From contig CAVWFQ010000009.1 in the NCBI GenBank assembly GCA_963754335.1, positions 310,001-374,000 on the forward strand: a DNA stretch of 64,000 nucleotides, read 5' to 3'. Positions 49,055-57,660 of this stretch are shown here, in pieces. Source of the DNA: JBBSDP01 sp963754335. Lineage in GTDB: Bacteria > Planctomycetota > Phycisphaerae > Tepidisphaerales > Tepidisphaeraceae. Made by a program: the position numbers and the translations under genes. The notes under the pieces are model-generated. The model had not been told where the DNA came from. It ran no database searches and was given only the letters and a program-made list of their open reading frames with translations. Each line of letters starts with the position of its first letter. The first letter of the stretch is position 1.

Positions 49055-50324
49055 GTGCCTGCTGGTTTCACGGAGACGTGTGTTCTCGCCCTGTATGTCG
49101 CGATCGGGCAGGTCGCGTGGGTGCTGTACGGATACATGATCTTTCTGGGCCATCGCAAGATGCAGCTCATGCGGCGACCGCCGCTTCTGGTTAATGTTTC
49201 TCCGCCTCTGGTTACGCTGATCATTCCCGCCAAGGATGAAGGGGAGCGGATCAGGGCTTGTCTTACTTCCGCGCTCGCCCAGGATTATTCAAATTACAGG
49301 GTCATCGCCATTGACGATCGAAGCATAGATCGGACGGGCGCGATCATGGACGAAATCGCGGCGGGGGATTCGAAACTGACGGTCCTGCACAACACGCGCC
49401 CGCCGGCCCCCGGGTGGACCGGGAAAAACAACGCATTGCATACGGCTGCCCAGGACGCACCCGGCGAATGGCTCCTGTTTGTCGATTCCGATGTCGTGCT
49501 GGAAAAAGACGCGCTTTCGGCGGCGATGGCGGTTGTGCTGCGGAAAAAATTCGATCTCCTCTCCCTGCTCCCCCGGCTCGAAAGCCATTCACTGTGGGAA
49601 AGCGTGCTGGTCCCGCTGGCGGGCGGGGCGGCTTCGAGCCTTTATCTCATCGCCCTGACCAACAACAGCCAGGTCACGGCCAATGCCTTTGCCAACGGCC
49701 AATTCATGCTGATCAATCGATCGAGCTATGACGCGATCGGCGGGCACGTCACCGTGCGCGACCGATTCTGCGAAGATGTGGAGATTGCCCGGCTGCTCAA
49801 AACGCAAGGGTTCCGCCCCCGAGTCTCCTGGGGAAACGACTTTGCCGCGGTGCGGATGTACAGTTCCCTGAGCGGGATCATCGCCGGTTGGGCGCAGGAT
49901 CTTTTACTCCGCCCGGGTTGGCAGCCCCTGGACGATTCTGATCGGCATTCTCTTCCTGATGCTGTGCTGTTTTCCCGCTTATGGAGCGCTGGCGTGGGGC
50001 GTTTATCGCATCTTTCACCCCGCGGCTTTGATTTTTCACATCAACGCCAGCGTTGCCTGGATCAGCGCATCCGTGAATCATTTGATGTTGATGACATGGC
50101 TGCTTGGCGTGGTCTATGCCTTCAGCGGCAATCCCCGCCGCAATGCTTTTCTCTTCCCTGTCGGCGGAGTTCTCCTGATGGTCATTTTCCTCCGCGCTTT
50201 GCGCATGTGCATCACGAAAAAAGTCGAATGGCGCGGCACCGCCTATTCGCACGTGATGGCCGCCGACCTGACAAATGGATCGTCCGTTTCAGTTGATCAA
50301 AGCTCCCTTCAGGATTCAAAATGA
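49055..50324 (+). CDS. Membrane glycosyltransferase family 2, HpnB/CrtQ-like (one frameshift)
   Basis: A membrane-bound GT2 enzyme. It has an N-terminal membrane helix (ALYVAIGQVAWVLYGYMIFL), then the GT-A core: LVTLIIPAKDEGERIRACL, VIAIDDRSIDRTG, PPAPGWTGKNNALH, LLFVDSDVVLEKDAL and a catalytic-type FCEDVEIARLLK. The order matches hopanoid/carotenoid-associated glycosyltransferases. Adding one T to the TTTT run near 49905 joins it to FYSARVGSPWTILIGILFLM and two further membrane helices, ending at 50324. GTG 49055 is the annotated start, without a clear ribosome-binding site. Its stop overlaps the next gene by ATGA. The acceptor is unknown. Confidence 0.8.
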
Positions 50325-51515
50325 ACACCGCGCCTTTCGTCGATTTGCATTACCGTTGATTATTTTTTGTCTGGCCATTTCGCCTCCGACCGCGTGGAGC
50401 GACCCGGCTCCTCCGGCAACTCAGCCCGCCGATCATTCCAGCGGCACGATTCCCGCTGATGATTCGCGAATTGGTTTTTCCCCCTATGTGTGGAAAAAAA
50501 CCGGCGCCGCCGCCGCGGCCCGGGCCGAAGCGACCATGCCAGGGGCCTATCTGAAACTCGCCGTTCAAAGCTCAAAATCGGTTCAACTGCTGATCGATGG
50601 ATCTGCAAACAAGGGATGCCCGCCGGCGGCAATGCCCGTCGTCGATTCTTCCATCGATCACGGTCCGTTCACGACCAAGCAATTGACGATCACCGACGGC
50701 ATTTATCCATTTGTGCTCGCTGAGAATCTCGATTCCACGAAGCCGCACCAGGTCGACTTCTTTTTTCGCTCCGCCAGCCTCGGTCCCAATCGCTGGCAGG
50801 CGTCAACCGTGCATGTGCGGATTGCCGGCGTTCAGCTCGACCCCGGGGGATCGCTCGCGCCGTTTCACAGCGACCGCGCCTTGCCCTCGGCTTCGGCGAC
50901 TCGATCACAGAAGGCGTCTGTGTGGAAGGTCTCTGCCCGTATTACTCGAACCTGTTGATGAACAATGCCCGGGTCACCTGGTTTCCGCTTGTCTGTGCGG
51001 CGCTCGACTGCGAATACGGCCAACTCGGCACCGGCGGGCAGGGAATGGTCAAGCAGGGGATGGCCCTTCCTCCATTGCCGCAGACCTGGGACCACTATGA
51101 CGCCGATACTTCCCGACTCGTCAATGGTCTGCTTCAACCCGAACCCGATTATGTTTTCTGCGCGATGGGAACCAACGATTTCCTGAAAGATGGTCATGAG
51201 CCATCTGACATCACCTCCGCCTACACGGGGTGGCTGGAATCCGTTCGGAAGGCCGCGCCTCACACCGCGATTTTCTGCGTCGTTCCGCCCCTGGGGTGGC
51301 ACGCCACGGAAGTGGCGGCGGCAGTCGCGGCGCGCAATAAGGTGGGGGATTCAAACGTTCACTTGATCGACACTGCCCGCGTCAAGGAAGGGTATGACGG
51401 CTGGCACGCCACCGAATTTGCACCTGATGGCGTCCATCCTTCCGAGTATGGAAACGCTGTTCTCGCCGCGTTGATTTCCAGCGAAGCACAGAAGGCGCTG
51501 GGCAGCAGGAATTAG
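50321..51515 (+). CDS. Secreted SGNH hydrolase with N-terminal beta domain, CE2-like layout (two frameshifts)
   Basis: The start is the ATG of an ATGA overlap at 50321. One missing C near 50337 turns MNTAPFVD into MNTAPFRRFALPLIIFCLAI, a signal peptide. Next comes a beta-sandwich-like domain (residues about 50-190). One missing C near 50885 then restores GFGDSITEGVCVEGLCPYYS (Ser nucleophile). The remaining blocks are GQLGTGGQGM, CAMGTNDFLKDG (Asn) and FAPDGVHPSEYGN (Asp/His). An N-terminal jelly-roll followed by SGNH is the order of CE2 acetyl esterases; that assignment is a guess. It is translationally coupled to the glycosyltransferase. Confidence 0.8.
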
Positions 51516-51778
51516 CTTCCCTCCCCTCTTTTTGCGCTCTTTGCGTTTTCTCGCGGCCTTCATCTTCTCGAAGATGCAATAGACATTGGCTGCAAAAAGG
51601 CGCAAGAGACGCAAAAGCAACTGCGGGGCACATCCAAACATCTGTTTCTGCCTGGTGTCGGCCTTCCGATGGGTTCGTTGATTCATCTCATGGACGGGGA
51701 ACGATGGGTTCCCCTTAAAAAAGGCTGATCGGCGCTCAACGTGCGCTGCTGGCGTTGTTTCACGAATTTGTCCTCAGC
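51516..51778. other. Intergenic region with a hairpin
   Basis: About 260 bp. Mirrored tracts rich in TTTGCG/CGCAAA near 51530-51620 can form an imperfect hairpin (CTCTTTTTGCG near its start and GCAAAAAGGCGCAAGAG near its end), perhaps a terminator for the SGNH gene. A compact hairpin at 51696-51714 is listed separately. No gene seen. Confidence 0.45.
51696..51714 (+). promoter_or_regulatory. Leader hairpin GGGGAAC-GATGG-GTTCCCC
   Basis: A perfect 7-bp stem with a 5-base loop GATGG, 64 bp before the gene at 51779. A near-identical design (8-bp stem, loop GACGG) lies at 52553-52573 before the mini-gene at 52599. The matching stem sequence (GGGAAAC/GGGAAC) and loop (GAYGG) in two neighbouring leaders suggest a shared RNA or DNA signal. 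It does not match a riboswitch class I know. Confidence 0.5.
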
Positions 51779-52414
51779 ATGCGCAAAAAAAATATGTCAT
51801 CATTCATCGAACAACTCGAATCGCGCGAGCTTTTCTCCGTGAACGGGACAACGATATCCGCCCACCAGGCCGCGATCCTGACTGCGGCAACGGCCGCCCG
51901 GTCGGATCTGTCCCTGATCTTTTCCACCTCAAAGGTGGATGACTCCGTGGTCTTCGTCGAGCTTTCCGCGATCGCGAAAAAATCGAATACACCGCTCATC
52001 GCCCGGCTCGAATCGGATCTCAACAAGGCTGCCGATTTCCTGACGAAAGACCTCGGCGGCCTGCTCGGTCCCGCGCTCGCTGTTACGTCCAAAACTGCCG
52101 GCGATGCGGCTCGACTCTTATCTGCATTCAGCACGAAGCTGGACAGCACGCTCATCGCCGACGAAAAGGCGCTGGTCAAATCCGTGAGCGTGCCCGCGGC
52201 CAAATTCAACGCGATTTTGGGCGGAACGAGCGTCACGAACGATCTGAATGCGTTGCTCGATGCAAACTCCGGCGACGTCAAGCTCCGCGCCGCGATCGAT
52301 GAACGTCTTTCTGCCGTCGCGCGAGCCAAGGTGACATTGGGCGCCGCCGTCGGAACATTGGCATCGCAGGTCCTTTCGTTTGAGTCGGACCTGAAGACAG
52401 TTACCGGCGGATGA
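51779..52414 (+). CDS. Protein with planctomycete LE.R motif, 211 aa, function unknown
   Basis: ATG 51779 gives MRKKNMSSFIEQLESRELFS; ATG 51794 would start MSSFIEQLE. The LESRELFSVNG segment is the short N-terminal motif found at the start of many exported planctomycete proteins. The rest is Ala/Ser/Lys/Asp-rich and strongly helical (heptad-like spacing in SDLNKAADFLTKDLGGLLG and AAIDERLSAVARAKVTLGA), with no cysteine and no catalytic motif. A terminator-like hairpin follows at 52443. It is probably a small surface or matrix protein. Confidence 0.65.
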   Translation: MRKKNMSSFIEQLESRELFSVNGTTISAHQAAILTAATAARSDLSLIFSTSKVDDSVVFVELSAIAKKSNTPLIARLESDLNKAADFLTKDLGGLLGPALAVTSKTAGDAARLLSAFSTKLDSTLIADEKALVKSVSVPAAKFNAILGGTSVTNDLNALLDANSGDVKLRAAIDERLSAVARAKVTLGAAVGTLASQVLSFESDLKTVTGG

Positions 52415-52442
52415 TCGGCAAAAAGGCGAAAGTTGATCGCAT

Positions 52443-52481
52443 CGGCCCTTCCGGACTTTGATCCTGAAGGGCCGCTTCTTT
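52443..52481 (+). terminator. Probable intrinsic terminator after the LE.R-motif gene
   Basis: A stem of CGGCCCTTC with GAAGGGCCG (9 bp) closes over a 14-base loop and is followed by CTTCTTT. It sits 29 bp after the stop at 52414, the expected place. Confidence 0.65.
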
Positions 52482-52552
52482 ACGTGCGGGCTGGAAGAAA
52501 ATTGTGAGGCAGGTGTCGGGTTTTCGACGTTTTTGCTGATGGTATAGATGTA

Positions 52553-52573
52553 CGGGAAACGACGGGTTTCCCG
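52553..52573 (+). promoter_or_regulatory. Leader hairpin CGGGAAAC-GACGG-GTTTCCCG
   Basis: Perfect 8-bp stem with loop GACGG, ending 25 bp before the ATG of the 25-codon ORF. It mirrors the hairpin at 51696-51714. It lies just downstream of the previous terminator, so it would be near the 5' end of an independent short transcript. Confidence 0.5.
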
Positions 52574-52598
52574 AACACGAAATTCAACGGAGACCCAA

Positions 52599-52676
52599 AT
52601 GTGCTTCTGGCGTTATTACACCTTCGTCGATGCCTTCGGATTTATCCGAACCGTTTACCGCTACGTCTGCATCTGA
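52599..52676 (+). CDS. Aromatic-rich 25-residue mini-protein (candidate)
   Basis: ATG 52599 has GGAGA at 52589-52593, a 5-bp spacer. The ORF is 25 codons, MCFWRYYTFVDAFGFIRTVY ending RYVCI. Ten of 25 residues are Phe, Tyr or Trp, there are Cys near each end, and basic residues are spaced along it, so it could be a small membrane peptide. It lies alone between the terminator at 52443-52481 and a perfect 13-bp terminator at 52721-52761, with a leader hairpin, as an independent transcript would. I know no family for it. A non-coding RNA at the same place is the main alternative. Confidence 0.45.
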   Translation: MCFWRYYTFVDAFGFIRTVYRYVCI

Positions 52677-52720
52677 TTCGACGCACCCTCGATTAGTGCA
52701 GCAAGCGAAAACCGGCATCC

Positions 52721-52761
52721 GCGGCCCTCCGGGACTCTTGACCCGGAGGGCCGCACCTTTT
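52721..52761 (+). terminator. Strong intrinsic terminator after the mini-gene
   Basis: GCGGCCCTCCGGG pairs perfectly with CCCGGAGGGCCGC (13 bp) over an 8-base loop and is followed by ACCTTTT. It is 44 bp after the mini-ORF stop. It is the most stable hairpin of its kind that I noticed in the window. Confidence 0.75.
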
Positions 52762-53017
52762 GGCGTGGGGGACTGAGTTATTTTCATTCAGCTCGCCTCT
52801 TTACGGTGAACTCATTCTGGTACTGCCGGGCCCGACGCCGTCAATATCGATGACATTATGCCGGCGGGGGTTCATCATAGTTGACGGTCACCGCTTAACG
52901 TGAAACGAAATTACGATGTTGTCATCACAACTATTGGCGGCCTGCATTTTATTTACTTTCCCGTTCAACAAGGATTTGCTAATTACTGGACAAACAGATA
53001 CGGGATTTGTGCTTCTT
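52762..53017. other. Intergenic region before the LuxR-type gene
   Basis: No gene accepted. The second half (52905-53017) is AT-rich and in frame with the regulator gene from 52916, but encodes nothing typical. It presumably holds the promoter. Confidence 0.4.
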
Positions 53018-53806
53018 ATGAATGAAAAAACAATCTCTTCTTTTTCCGACGACGATGTGCGAAGCGTGGTGCGAATACTCGGGGAGGTCGCCGGAATGAC
53101 CGAAGACATTCCGGTCCGGCGTCGGCGACTGTGCGAACAACTCGCCAAATTGATAGACGGCGATATCTGGACCTGGCTTCTCGCGCGCGACGATCCCAAT
53201 GCACGCGACGTCATCGGATACGCCTTCGTCGATGGGGGATGGGCGGCGGAGGAAACGGAGAAACGCGAGATATTCCGGCACGGCACCATGACCGAAGACG
53301 TGCGCTTCGTGAATGACTGGGTTCGCGGCAAACCGCGCCATGAAACGACAACCCGGCAGGATATCTTATCCGACTCCGAATGGAGCCAATCGCCGCTCCT
53401 GACTCGGCATTTCAGTCGCGCGGGCGTCAGCGAATTCTTCATCTCGCTTTACCCGATGGAGAATCAGATCATCAGTTCGATTTTTTTCCTCCGCCGCACG
53501 GGAAAGCCCCCGTTTTCTCTAAGAGATAAGGCACTGGCCCATCTCGTTCTCGGACAGGTCGATTGGCTGCACCGCGCAGATCCGAAAATCGAGATATCCA
53601 GGGAAATTCCAACCCTGACGCATCGCCAGCGGCAGATTCTGTTCATGCTTCTGGAAGGGGAAGGGCGAAAGCAAATCGCCCGGAAGCTGCGCATTTCTCC
53701 TCACACGGCTGCCGATCACATTCAGGCTGTTTACGGCCATTTTGCGGTCAATTCGCAAAGCGAGCTGGTCTCCTACTTCTATCGTGGCGGGGCCGCCCGG
53801 ACCTGA
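53018..53806 (+). CDS. LuxR-family transcriptional regulator with unknown N-terminal sensor
   Basis: 262 residues from ATG 53018 (MNEKTISSFSDDDVRSVVRI); an upstream ATG at 52916 adds 34 residues with a hydrophobic stretch and is less likely. Residues about 1-185 may form a GAF/PAS-like sensor (no receiver Asp pocket seen). The C-terminal LuxR-type HTH is clear: PTLTHRQRQILFMLLEGEGR, KQIARKLRISPHTAADHIQ and VNSQSELVSYFY. It should bind DNA as a dimer. Its stop abuts the stop of the convergent prepilin gene with no bases between. Confidence 0.82.
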   Translation: MNEKTISSFSDDDVRSVVRILGEVAGMTEDIPVRRRRLCEQLAKLIDGDIWTWLLARDDPNARDVIGYAFVDGGWAAEETEKREIFRHGTMTEDVRFVNDWVRGKPRHETTTRQDILSDSEWSQSPLLTRHFSRAGVSEFFISLYPMENQIISSIFFLRRTGKPPFSLRDKALAHLVLGQVDWLHRADPKIEISREIPTLTHRQRQILFMLLEGEGRKQIARKLRISPHTAADHIQAVYGHFAVNSQSELVSYFYRGGAART

Positions 53807-54577
53807 TCAGAAGTAATAGTAGACGCCGACCCCGGGAACGAGCAGTTTGTAGCCGGCGGAAGTGTCTGCGTCATCTGAATTCAGGTCAATGTAGCCCTTA
53901 TCAACCCATTCGACGCTTCCGTCAGACCACGCCCGATGCTGTCCGCGCAGCGGCCCGGTGTCCTGGACATCCTGAAAGGCCGGATTGAACCGGACACCGG
54001 TGGACAAATGGAAGTAGGCATACCCTGGCGAGCCGGGCGCATTGACGAATTGAATTTCATCCGCCCAGATCACTCCCCGATTCGTTCCCCGGATGTCCGC
54101 CACGTGATCCGATTGCAGAACCACTCCAATTGGGTTTGGCGTCTGATCCAAACCGGCGCAATAGACGTATCCGGTGAGCCAGTACGGGTTTCCCAGCGAG
54201 GTGTCGCACTGGAGAAATTGTTCGACCTGCGATCGAAACGGACAAACCAGTATCGCCGGCAAATCGCTGACGAGCATCGAAGTCGTCACATTCTGCCATC
54301 CCATCACGGCGCCAAGCTGGTCGATTAATGTTGGCGTGATCGTATTGGGAACCAGGCCGTCATAAGCGCTCATGAATACCGCCGGCGGAAAGCGCTTCTG
54401 CTCGTTCAGGTACATCGTGCAGGCGGCCGAGAGCTGATGCAGTCGGCTGGCGCAATCCGTGCGGCGGGCCGCCTCGCGGGCCTTGGCCAATGCCGGAAGC
54501 AGTACGGCAATTAATACCGCGATGATGCCGATCACGACCAACAGCTCAACAAGCGAGAAACCGTTTCGGCGACGCAT
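53807..54577 (-). CDS. Prepilin-type (type II secretion/pseudopilin-like) protein
   Basis: 256 residues. The N-terminus MRRRNGFSLVELLVVIGIIA is a textbook prepilin signal: basic leader, Gly|Phe cleavage site, Glu at +5 and a hydrophobic helix. It is followed by LLPALAKAREAARRTDCASR, the standard planctomycete version. The globular domain (VEQFLQCDTSLGNPYWL, GSVEWVDKGYIDLNSDDAD) is of the variable type that planctomycetes encode in large numbers; the end resembles H-X9-DG family pseudopilins (RGQHRAWSDGSVEW). It is remote from the pilus-like operon at 12-18 kb but could use the same machinery. Confidence 0.85.
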   Translation of the reverse strand: MRRRNGFSLVELLVVIGIIAVLIAVLLPALAKAREAARRTDCASRLHQLSAACTMYLNEQKRFPPAVFMSAYDGLVPNTITPTLIDQLGAVMGWQNVTTSMLVSDLPAILVCPFRSQVEQFLQCDTSLGNPYWLTGYVYCAGLDQTPNPIGVVLQSDHVADIRGTNRGVIWADEIQFVNAPGSPGYAYFHLSTGVRFNPAFQDVQDTGPLRGQHRAWSDGSVEWVDKGYIDLNSDDADTSAGYKLLVPGVGVYYYF

Positions 54578-54831
54578 GGGTTGAAGTGGGAATCCCCGTT
54601 GTAAAGCGCGGGCAGTTGGAGAGCGGAGCGTACGCGAAACGGCTCGTCACGTCTATCGTGCAGAACAGACAAGGCTTGGGGGCCCGATCAATTTCTGCGA
54701 TCCCCCTCAACTGTGGGATAGACAAATTCAATCGCGGGCCGCTAGATTCCCGCCGCCCCAGCACGCCATTACTGATGGAAAAGTGCGATGAGGTGGAGAA
54801 AACAGCTTTCAGTTGGTTTGCAGGAGCGAGC

Positions 54832-57618
54832 ATGAAAAACTGCGAATCGGGTTCAAGGCTATCCGGGGGAAAAATGGATGATCTGGGCTTGGTCGTGCAT
54901 CGCCGCTCCATCGCTGCTCGGCGATTGCTGTGGGCCGCCGTCGTCACGGCGGCGATCTCTCCTCTGCAAGGCTTCGCCGATGACGTGAATACACCCGGCA
55001 GCAGCGGAGGCGGCGATGCCAACGCGACCGTGAGCAACTCCACCGATACAACCAACAGTGCCACCGCCACGGGTGGCGCAGGAACGGGCGGGGCCCAGTC
55101 GTTTACGAGTGCACCGGGCGGCTCCGGGGGCAACGGGGGAACCGCCAACGCCAGTTCAACCAGCAACGCCATCGATTCCACTTCCAGCACCGCCACCGCA
55201 ACCGGCGGAAACGGGGGAGGCGGGGGCCCCGGCCCGGATGGCGGCTATAACCTGTCCCTTTACGGTCCCGGCGGCTCGGGAGGAAGTGGAAACGCCACCG
55301 CCGCCATCAACACGTACTACATCGGGACTGCATCGGTGACCGCCAGAGCGATCGGCGGAAACCTCGGCATTGGCGATCCCTTTGGAACGGGTGGCGCGGC
55401 CTCGGCCTCAGTGACCGGCGTCAACTCCGTGGGATCGATCAGCGGCGACGCCGAGGCGTCCGGCGGCGGCCCCGGTTATGGCGGCAACGTGCTCGGCGGA
55501 ACGGGCGGAAACGCCACCGCCTCACTTAATCTCACCGCGCTCGGCAACGTCACCGGCATCGCCGACGCAACAGGTGGCTCTGGCAGCGGAAACGCAACCG
55601 GTGGGACCCCTTCCCTTGGAACCGTGTACGGCAGATCCACCGGCGGCGGCTCCGTTAACCTCTCCGCCTATGCGTCATCTGAGAGCGGGGGCAATGGAGT
55701 CTCTGTCAGCGTTACCAATGGCGTTGACGGTGACACGACGGGAAGTCTGACCCTAAGCCAAAATGCTTACGGCGCGCCGGGCGCCGAGTTTAATGGCAGT
55801 GGCGGAGACGGCTACAGCTCGCTGACCGTTTCCAAGGCGAGCCTTTCTCTTTCGGTCTATTCCGAAGCCAGGGGCGGCGGGGCCGACGATGGTTACGTTG
55901 GCAATTATTCGGGTACACATGTTGGCGGAAACGCGACCTCCATCGTCAGTGCGGCCAACTCTGCCGGTCCCTCTGCGGCCACCGTCGTCGCCTCGGCCGG
56001 CCCCGGCGGGTTTAACGAGCAAAACGGTGGGATCGGTGGAACGGCCAATGCCTCCTCCACGTCGTCTACCACCGGCGATGGTCACTCGGCTTCGACCGTA
56101 GGAACTGCTTCCGGCGGCGGCGGCGGCTCGGGTGATAGTGGCGGCAACTATACCGGAGCAACTGCCGGCAACGGTGGAAAGGCTACGATCACCGGCAATG
56201 CCACGGCAACCGGCGACAGTTCGGCATCGGCCAACGTCGCCGCAAACGGCGGCAACGGCGGTTCGAATTATTATGATCCTCCAAGCTTTCCCGTGACGGG
56301 CGGCGCCGGTGGAAGCGCAACGGCCAGTGGAAGCGCCACGTCCAACGCCACGGCGGCGAACAGCAATTCCGTGAAGGTCCAGGTCGCTGCCAACGGAGGC
56401 GGCGGCGGAACCGGGATCGGGACCGGCCATAACGGCGGGGCCGGTGGCTCGGCCACGGTCAGCTCCGCTTACGGCAGCGCCGTTTCCGCAAACGTCACAG
56501 TCACCGCAATTCAGGCCGGTGGCGCGGGTGGCACCGGCTCCAGCGGCGCGACGCCGGGGATCGGCGCCGATTCCGCGATCACCAACGCCGTCAGCGGATC
56601 CACTGCCGGCCTACTTACCCTCGATCAACGCGCCATCGCCGGAGACGGCGGCATTTCCAACGGCGGCAACGGCGCAGTCGGCGGTAATGCGATCTCCAAT
56701 CTCACGGCCAGCAATCCAGGCGGCGGCGGGCTCGTCGCTACCGCCGAAGCCACCGGCGGGAGCGGCGGAGAAGCCTCGTCAGGCGCCGGCTTTACCGGCG
56801 GGACCGGCGGCAACGCTTCGGCGACTGTCACGATCAGTGGTACGGCCAACTCCGCCGTCGCCAACGCGGTCGGCGGGGTCGGCGGCGATAGCCGTTACGG
56901 CGCGGCAACTGGCCTTGGCGGCTCGGCCACCGCCATCATCCATGATGGCGCGATCAACGTGCAGCAGGTCGTCGTCGCCTCCGGATCAGCCGGCGCCATC
57001 GCCAACTTGAGCTTGACCGGCAATACCTTGACGTTCCCCAACAATACGCTCCTTGGCAGACTGAACATCGCGGCGGGCGCCGTCAATCTCGGCTCGGTCA
57101 ATAATCTCGGCACGATTCACCTCGCTGGCGGTACGATCGACGCTCCCAGCGGGCTGAGCGTCGGCGACGGCATCCTCAGCGGATCGGGCACCATCGAGGG
57201 AAACCTCACCTTTGCCGCCGACCCCTCTACCCTCGCTTTCGATCTCCGCAGCGCCAGCGATTACGATTCAATCACCGTTGACGGAGACGCGCCGCTGGCC
57301 GGCAATCTGCAAATCACGCTCGCTAACGGATTCAAACCGTCCAGCTCCGACACATTCACCATTTTCGACGTCGAATCCCCTCACACGCTCAGCGGGTCTT
57401 TCCTGGACGCCGCTGACGGCGGATTCCTCGAGGACACCAACGGCTCCGGCTACTTCACCGTGAACTACGCCGACGCCCGGTTTCCCAATGAAATCGTGCT
57501 CTCCGATTTTCAAGCCACGGTTCCAGAACCCGGTGCTCCCGCGGCAGTCGCTCTGGGCGGAATCGCTTTTGTCATGTGGCGGCGCAGGCGTCCTGAGCGC
57601 GGCGAAGTATTCGCGTAA
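54832..57618 (+). CDS. Gly/Ala/Asn/Thr-rich repeat protein with PEP-CTERM anchor
   Basis: 928 residues from ATG 54832, which has AGGAG 5 bp upstream; the frame is open 250 bp further but without support. A long signal segment (RRLLWAAVVTAAISPLQGFA) follows a basic start. About 700 residues are imperfect repeats of GGNGG-x-ATAxS-x-NAT type, predicted to form beta-solenoid strands. A smooth passenger-like end follows (GGTIDAPSGLSVGDGILSGS, then GDAPLAGNLQITLANGF). The C-terminus VPEPGAPAAVALGGIAFVMW plus RRRRPERG is a PEP-CTERM signal, processed by exosortase (not in the window). Likely a secreted, sorted surface or matrix protein. Confidence 0.85.
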   Translation: MKNCESGSRLSGGKMDDLGLVVHRRSIAARRLLWAAVVTAAISPLQGFADDVNTPGSSGGGDANATVSNSTDTTNSATATGGAGTGGAQSFTSAPGGSGGNGGTANASSTSNAIDSTSSTATATGGNGGGGGPGPDGGYNLSLYGPGGSGGSGNATAAINTYYIGTASVTARAIGGNLGIGDPFGTGGAASASVTGVNSVGSISGDAEASGGGPGYGGNVLGGTGGNATASLNLTALGNVTGIADATGGSGSGNATGGTPSLGTVYGRSTGGGSVNLSAYASSESGGNGVSVSVTNGVDGDTTGSLTLSQNAYGAPGAEFNGSGGDGYSSLTVSKASLSLSVYSEARGGGADDGYVGNYSGTHVGGNATSIVSAANSAGPSAATVVASAGPGGFNEQNGGIGGTANASSTSSTTGDGHSASTVGTASGGGGGSGDSGGNYTGATAGNGGKATITGNATATGDSSASANVAANGGNGGSNYYDPPSFPVTGGAGGSATASGSATSNATAANSNSVKVQVAANGGGGGTGIGTGHNGGAGGSATVSSAYGSAVSANVTVTAIQAGGAGGTGSSGATPGIGADSAITNAVSGSTAGLLTLDQRAIAGDGGISNGGNGAVGGNAISNLTASNPGGGGLVATAEATGGSGGEASSGAGFTGGTGGNASATVTISGTANSAVANAVGGVGGDSRYGAATGLGGSATAIIHDGAINVQQVVVASGSAGAIANLSLTGNTLTFPNNTLLGRLNIAAGAVNLGSVNNLGTIHLAGGTIDAPSGLSVGDGILSGSGTIEGNLTFAADPSTLAFDLRSASDYDSITVDGDAPLAGNLQITLANGFKPSSSDTFTIFDVESPHTLSGSFLDAADGGFLEDTNGSGYFTVNYADARFPNEIVLSDFQATVPEPGAPAAVALGGIAFVMWRRRRPERGEVFA

Positions 57619-57660
57619 GATTTTCGACCCAGTCCTATTTAGGGGCTTGAGCGGGATTCT

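Noticed and set aside
51696..52573. mini-ykkC-type riboswitch
   Set aside because: Each locus has one hairpin rather than a tandem pair, and the first loop is GATGG, which lacks the conserved ACGR loop.
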